Source of the DNA: JAVBSX01 sp964576215
GTDB taxonomy: Bacteria; Planctomycetota; Planctomycetia; Pirellulales; Thermoguttaceae
Assembly (NCBI GenBank): GCA_964576215.1
Contig: CAZNVM010000019.1
Location: 1 to 6,659 of the forward strand
Direction of reading: 5' to 3'
Length of the DNA stretch: 6,659 nucleotides
The notes under the pieces were generated by a model, which saw nothing but the letters and a program-made list of their open reading frames with translations, was not told the DNA's origin and ran no database searches. Shown here piece by piece: positions 5,380 to 6,659 of this stretch; position 1 is the stretch's first letter, and each line of letters starts with the position of its first letter. Made by a program: the position numbers and the translations under genes.

Positions 5380-6342
5380 TTACCCTCCTCCCACAATCAG
5401 CGGCGGCGTCCAGAAGAGGAGATAAAAACGATCCAGAAGGATTCCGAGAAGCAAATCGAGAAGCAAAATTGCGACGAATGACAACACGAACGATTTTGTC
5501 GCGGCTTTTCCGACCCCTTCGGCCCCCGGTTCGCAGTGGAACCCCTGAAAGCAACTGATAATCGCAATCGCGGCTCCGAAAAACGTACTTTTGAACATCC
5601 CGGCAAACAGGTCGAACAGCGTTACGAAATGACTGGAATGTTTCCAATAGGTATGCGCTTCAATCGACAAAATTTGCGTACAATAAAACGCTCCGCCGAT
5701 TACCCCGGCGAAATCCCCCATTGCGGTCAAAGCCGGAATCAGTACCAAACAGGAGATAAAACGCGGAACCACGAGATAATGGATCGGATTGGTTCCCATG
5801 CTTGTCAGGGCGTCGATCTGTTCCGTAACCCGCATCGTTCCGAGTTCGGCGGCAATGGAGGATCCCACCCGGCCTGCAAGCATCGTTGCGGCAAGAACCG
5901 GTCCGAGCTCACGAAGTAGCGACAAATTGATGACCGCCCCGATTCGGGTCTCGATTCCGATTGCTTTGAACTGCGTGTACGTTTGAACGGCAAGGACCAT
6001 GCCGATAAACGTTCCGGTGAGCATGACGACCGGAATGCTCAACACGCCGATTGTGTAAAACGAGTGAAGCAGGTTTTCCCGTCGGGTCGGCTTTGCAACG
6101 AGCCAAAAAAGCGTATTGAAAAAAAAGATCGAAATAACACCGATTCGCTCGACCTGATTGTGAACGAACTGCGAGAAATGGTCTATCGGCGAATAGGGCG
6201 ATTCGGTCGAAATTCCGAACGTACACCATTCTCCTCCGCCGTTCAAGGCATTGGGGATCGGATATCGGGAATCGGATTTTTCCATTCCCTCCACCACCGG
6301 AGCAAGTTCGGTTGGTTCGAGTTCGTACCGTTTTTCAGTCAT
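5380..6342 (-). CDS. mlaE: MlaE-type ABC transporter permease
   Basis: 320 residues. Integral inner-membrane permease of an Mla-type lipid transporter. The family core is clear: 'ELGPVLAATMLAGRVGSSIA' at 145-164 followed by AELGTMRVTEQIDAL at 165-179, then 'PRFISCLVLIPALTAMGDF' at 193-211, and the C-terminal 'GFHCEPGAEGVGKAATKSFV' at 267-286. Hydrophobic segments lie at about 67-83, 97-122, 192-222, 245-266 and 284-310. MlaE proteins are usually near 260 residues; here the first ~55 residues are a soluble extension that includes four degenerate heptamer units (residues 23-32). The ATG at 6342 has no close Shine-Dalgarno. An alternative ATG at 6285 (residue 20) is preceded by GGAGGG at very short spacing. 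The stop at 5380 is two bases from the mlaF start, so the genes form an operon. The missing MlaB-like partner is not in the window. Confidence 0.92.
   Translation of the reverse strand: MTEKRYELEPTELAPVVEGMEKSDSRYPIPNALNGGGEWCTFGISTESPYSPIDHFSQFVHNQVERIGVISIFFFNTLFWLVAKPTRRENLLHSFYTIGVLSIPVVMLTGTFIGMVLAVQTYTQFKAIGIETRIGAVINLSLLRELGPVLAATMLAGRVGSSIAAELGTMRVTEQIDALTSMGTNPIHYLVVPRFISCLVLIPALTAMGDFAGVIGGAFYCTQILSIEAHTYWKHSSHFVTLFDLFAGMFKSTFFGAAIAIISCFQGFHCEPGAEGVGKAATKSFVLSFVAILLLDLLLGILLDRFYLLFWTPPLIVGGG
5383..5392 (-). promoter_or_regulatory. Shine-Dalgarno that fixes the mlaF start
   Basis: On the minus strand the sequence reads GGGAGGAGGG, then TAAAC, then ATG at 5377. The AGGAGG core (5389-5384) is 6 bases from the start codon and overlaps the last codons of mlaE. 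It is the only strong ribosome site seen in the window. It supports translational coupling of mlaE and mlaF and argues against the longer upstream frame. Confidence 0.85.
6247..6274. repeat. Short degenerate heptamer array in the 5' part of mlaE
   Basis: Four adjacent 7-base units on the plus strand: GGCATTG, GGGATCG, GATATCG and GGAATCG. The shared pattern is G(G/A)NATCG, with one mismatch in the first unit. On the mlaE strand they encode part of SDSRYPIPNA (residues 23-32), in the extension before the membrane domain. The array is short and degenerate, so on its own it would be weak; the two clearer heptamer arrays in the same operon raise its credibility. Confidence 0.55.
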
Positions 6343-6536
6343 TCGCCGCGATTTATTTTGTGTATTGCTCCTATCTTTACAAAACGGAAGCGCAAGCCCC
6401 CGTTTAAATAGAACACTATGATGACTTTATCGGTCGTTAGGAATATTACCGTTAGGGAATTTAAGAAAAATACGTTGAGTTTAACGGGCAAGCGGTTCAA
6501 GAAAAACGTATGTCCCCCCAGGAGGATTGCAAAGTC
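6343..6536. promoter_or_regulatory. Intergenic region: putative mla operon leader, no supported gene
   Basis: No convincing gene lies here. It should contain the promoter for the minus-strand mla operon, but I cannot assign -35/-10 boxes with confidence. An inverted repeat AAACGG (6382-6387) / CCGTTT (6400-6405) with a 12-base loop lies 40-63 bases upstream of the mlaE start and could be an operator or leader hairpin. On the minus strand AGGAG occurs about 28 bases before the mlaE ATG, too far for a normal ribosome site. Near-direct repeats CGTTAGGAATATTA (6435-6448) and CGTTAGGGAATTTAA (6450-6464) are 15 bases apart, a spacing that could suit a dimeric regulator or a promoter for a rightward gene beyond the edge. 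Confidence 0.4.
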
Positions 6537-6647
6537 CCTGGGAACGCAGGCTTCCAGCCTGCGCGAAGGTTGCGGAATGGAGTCTCCGCTCTGCGCAGGT
6601 AGGATGCCTACGAACTCACCGGCAGGCTGGAAGCCTGCGTTCCCAGG
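6537..6647. mobile_element. 111-base MITE/REP-like element with perfect 26-base inverted termini
   Basis: Bases 6537-6562 and 6622-6647 are perfect reverse complements over 26 bases (outer ends CCTGGGAACGC and GCGTTCCCAGG). Each arm is itself a hairpin: GCAGGCT-TCC-AGCCTGC at 6546-6562 and GCAGGCT-GGA-AGCCTGC at 6622-6638. The 59-base centre adds GTAGG-ATG-CCTAC (6599-6611), GCGGA/TCCGC (6572-6576, 6585-6589) and an alternative stem CCTGCGC/GCGCAGG (6559-6565, 6593-6599). It could fold as one long stem or as a chain of small hairpins. It encodes no transposase. No clear target-site duplication is visible. Similar 'GGGAACGCAGGC' repeats, translated as 'AGWKPAFPG' in spurious ORFs, are familiar to me from several bacterial genomes, but this was not searched. 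Confidence 0.7.
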
Positions 6648-6659
6648 AAAAAAGCGACT

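Noticed and set aside
5378..5647. Upstream extension of the mlaF frame by 90 codons
   Set aside because: It would overlap the conserved C-terminus of mlaE, while a strong AGGAGG six bases before the ATG at 5377 marks the likely start.
6418..6659. Plus-strand frame from ATG at 6418 that stays open to the right edge
   Set aside because: More than half of it is the inverted-repeat element, which translates to the spurious-looking 'AGWKPAFPG' type sequence. No domain or ribosome site is visible, so I do not call a gene, though a start beyond the edge cannot be excluded.

Overview
The window most resembles a member of the Planctomycetota (inference from protein features; not searched). The strongest pointer is the MCE/MlaD-type protein: directly after its helical region it carries a 'DKIARYPGVLGVSGAI' segment of the kind I associate with planctomycete MlaD homologues. 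Most starts also lack a Shine-Dalgarno sequence, which fits but does not prove it. Base composition looks roughly balanced by eye, apart from one very AT-rich spacer.

Plus strand, left side. Positions 1-1080 hold the C-terminal part of a GH78-type alpha-L-rhamnosidase that runs off the left edge. It is followed 23 bases later by a complete DUF58 (von Willebrand A-like) gene at 1104-2099. The DUF58 protein carries an unusual in-frame insertion of about 41 residues inside its conserved fold.

Minus strand, right side. A three-gene operon reads right to left: an MlaE-type permease (6342-5380), an MlaF-type ABC ATPase (5377-4205) and an MlaD/MCE protein (4125-2134). Together they would form an inner-membrane ABC lipid transporter: permease, ATPase, and a membrane-anchored MCE subunit reaching into the periplasm. 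No MlaA, MlaB or MlaC gene is present in the window. The DUF58 and mlaD genes converge, with a small hairpin between them.

The most distinctive signal is that all three mla genes are associated with tandem repeats of exactly 7 bases, each of a different sequence. One set of 4 degenerate units is in the 5' part of mlaE. One set of 13 units is inside mlaF, encoding a QTAD-type peptide repeat. One set fills the mlaF-mlaD spacer and contains the mlaF stop codon. Seven is not a multiple of three, so gain or loss of one unit in the coding arrays would shift the frame. Similar heptanucleotide arrays (STRR) are known from cyanobacteria.

The right end (6343-6659) has no gene I can support. It holds the putative mla leader and a 111-base element with perfect 26-base inverted termini and nested hairpins, which looks like a non-autonomous MITE/REP-type repeat. 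I see no defence, phage or biosynthetic system here.
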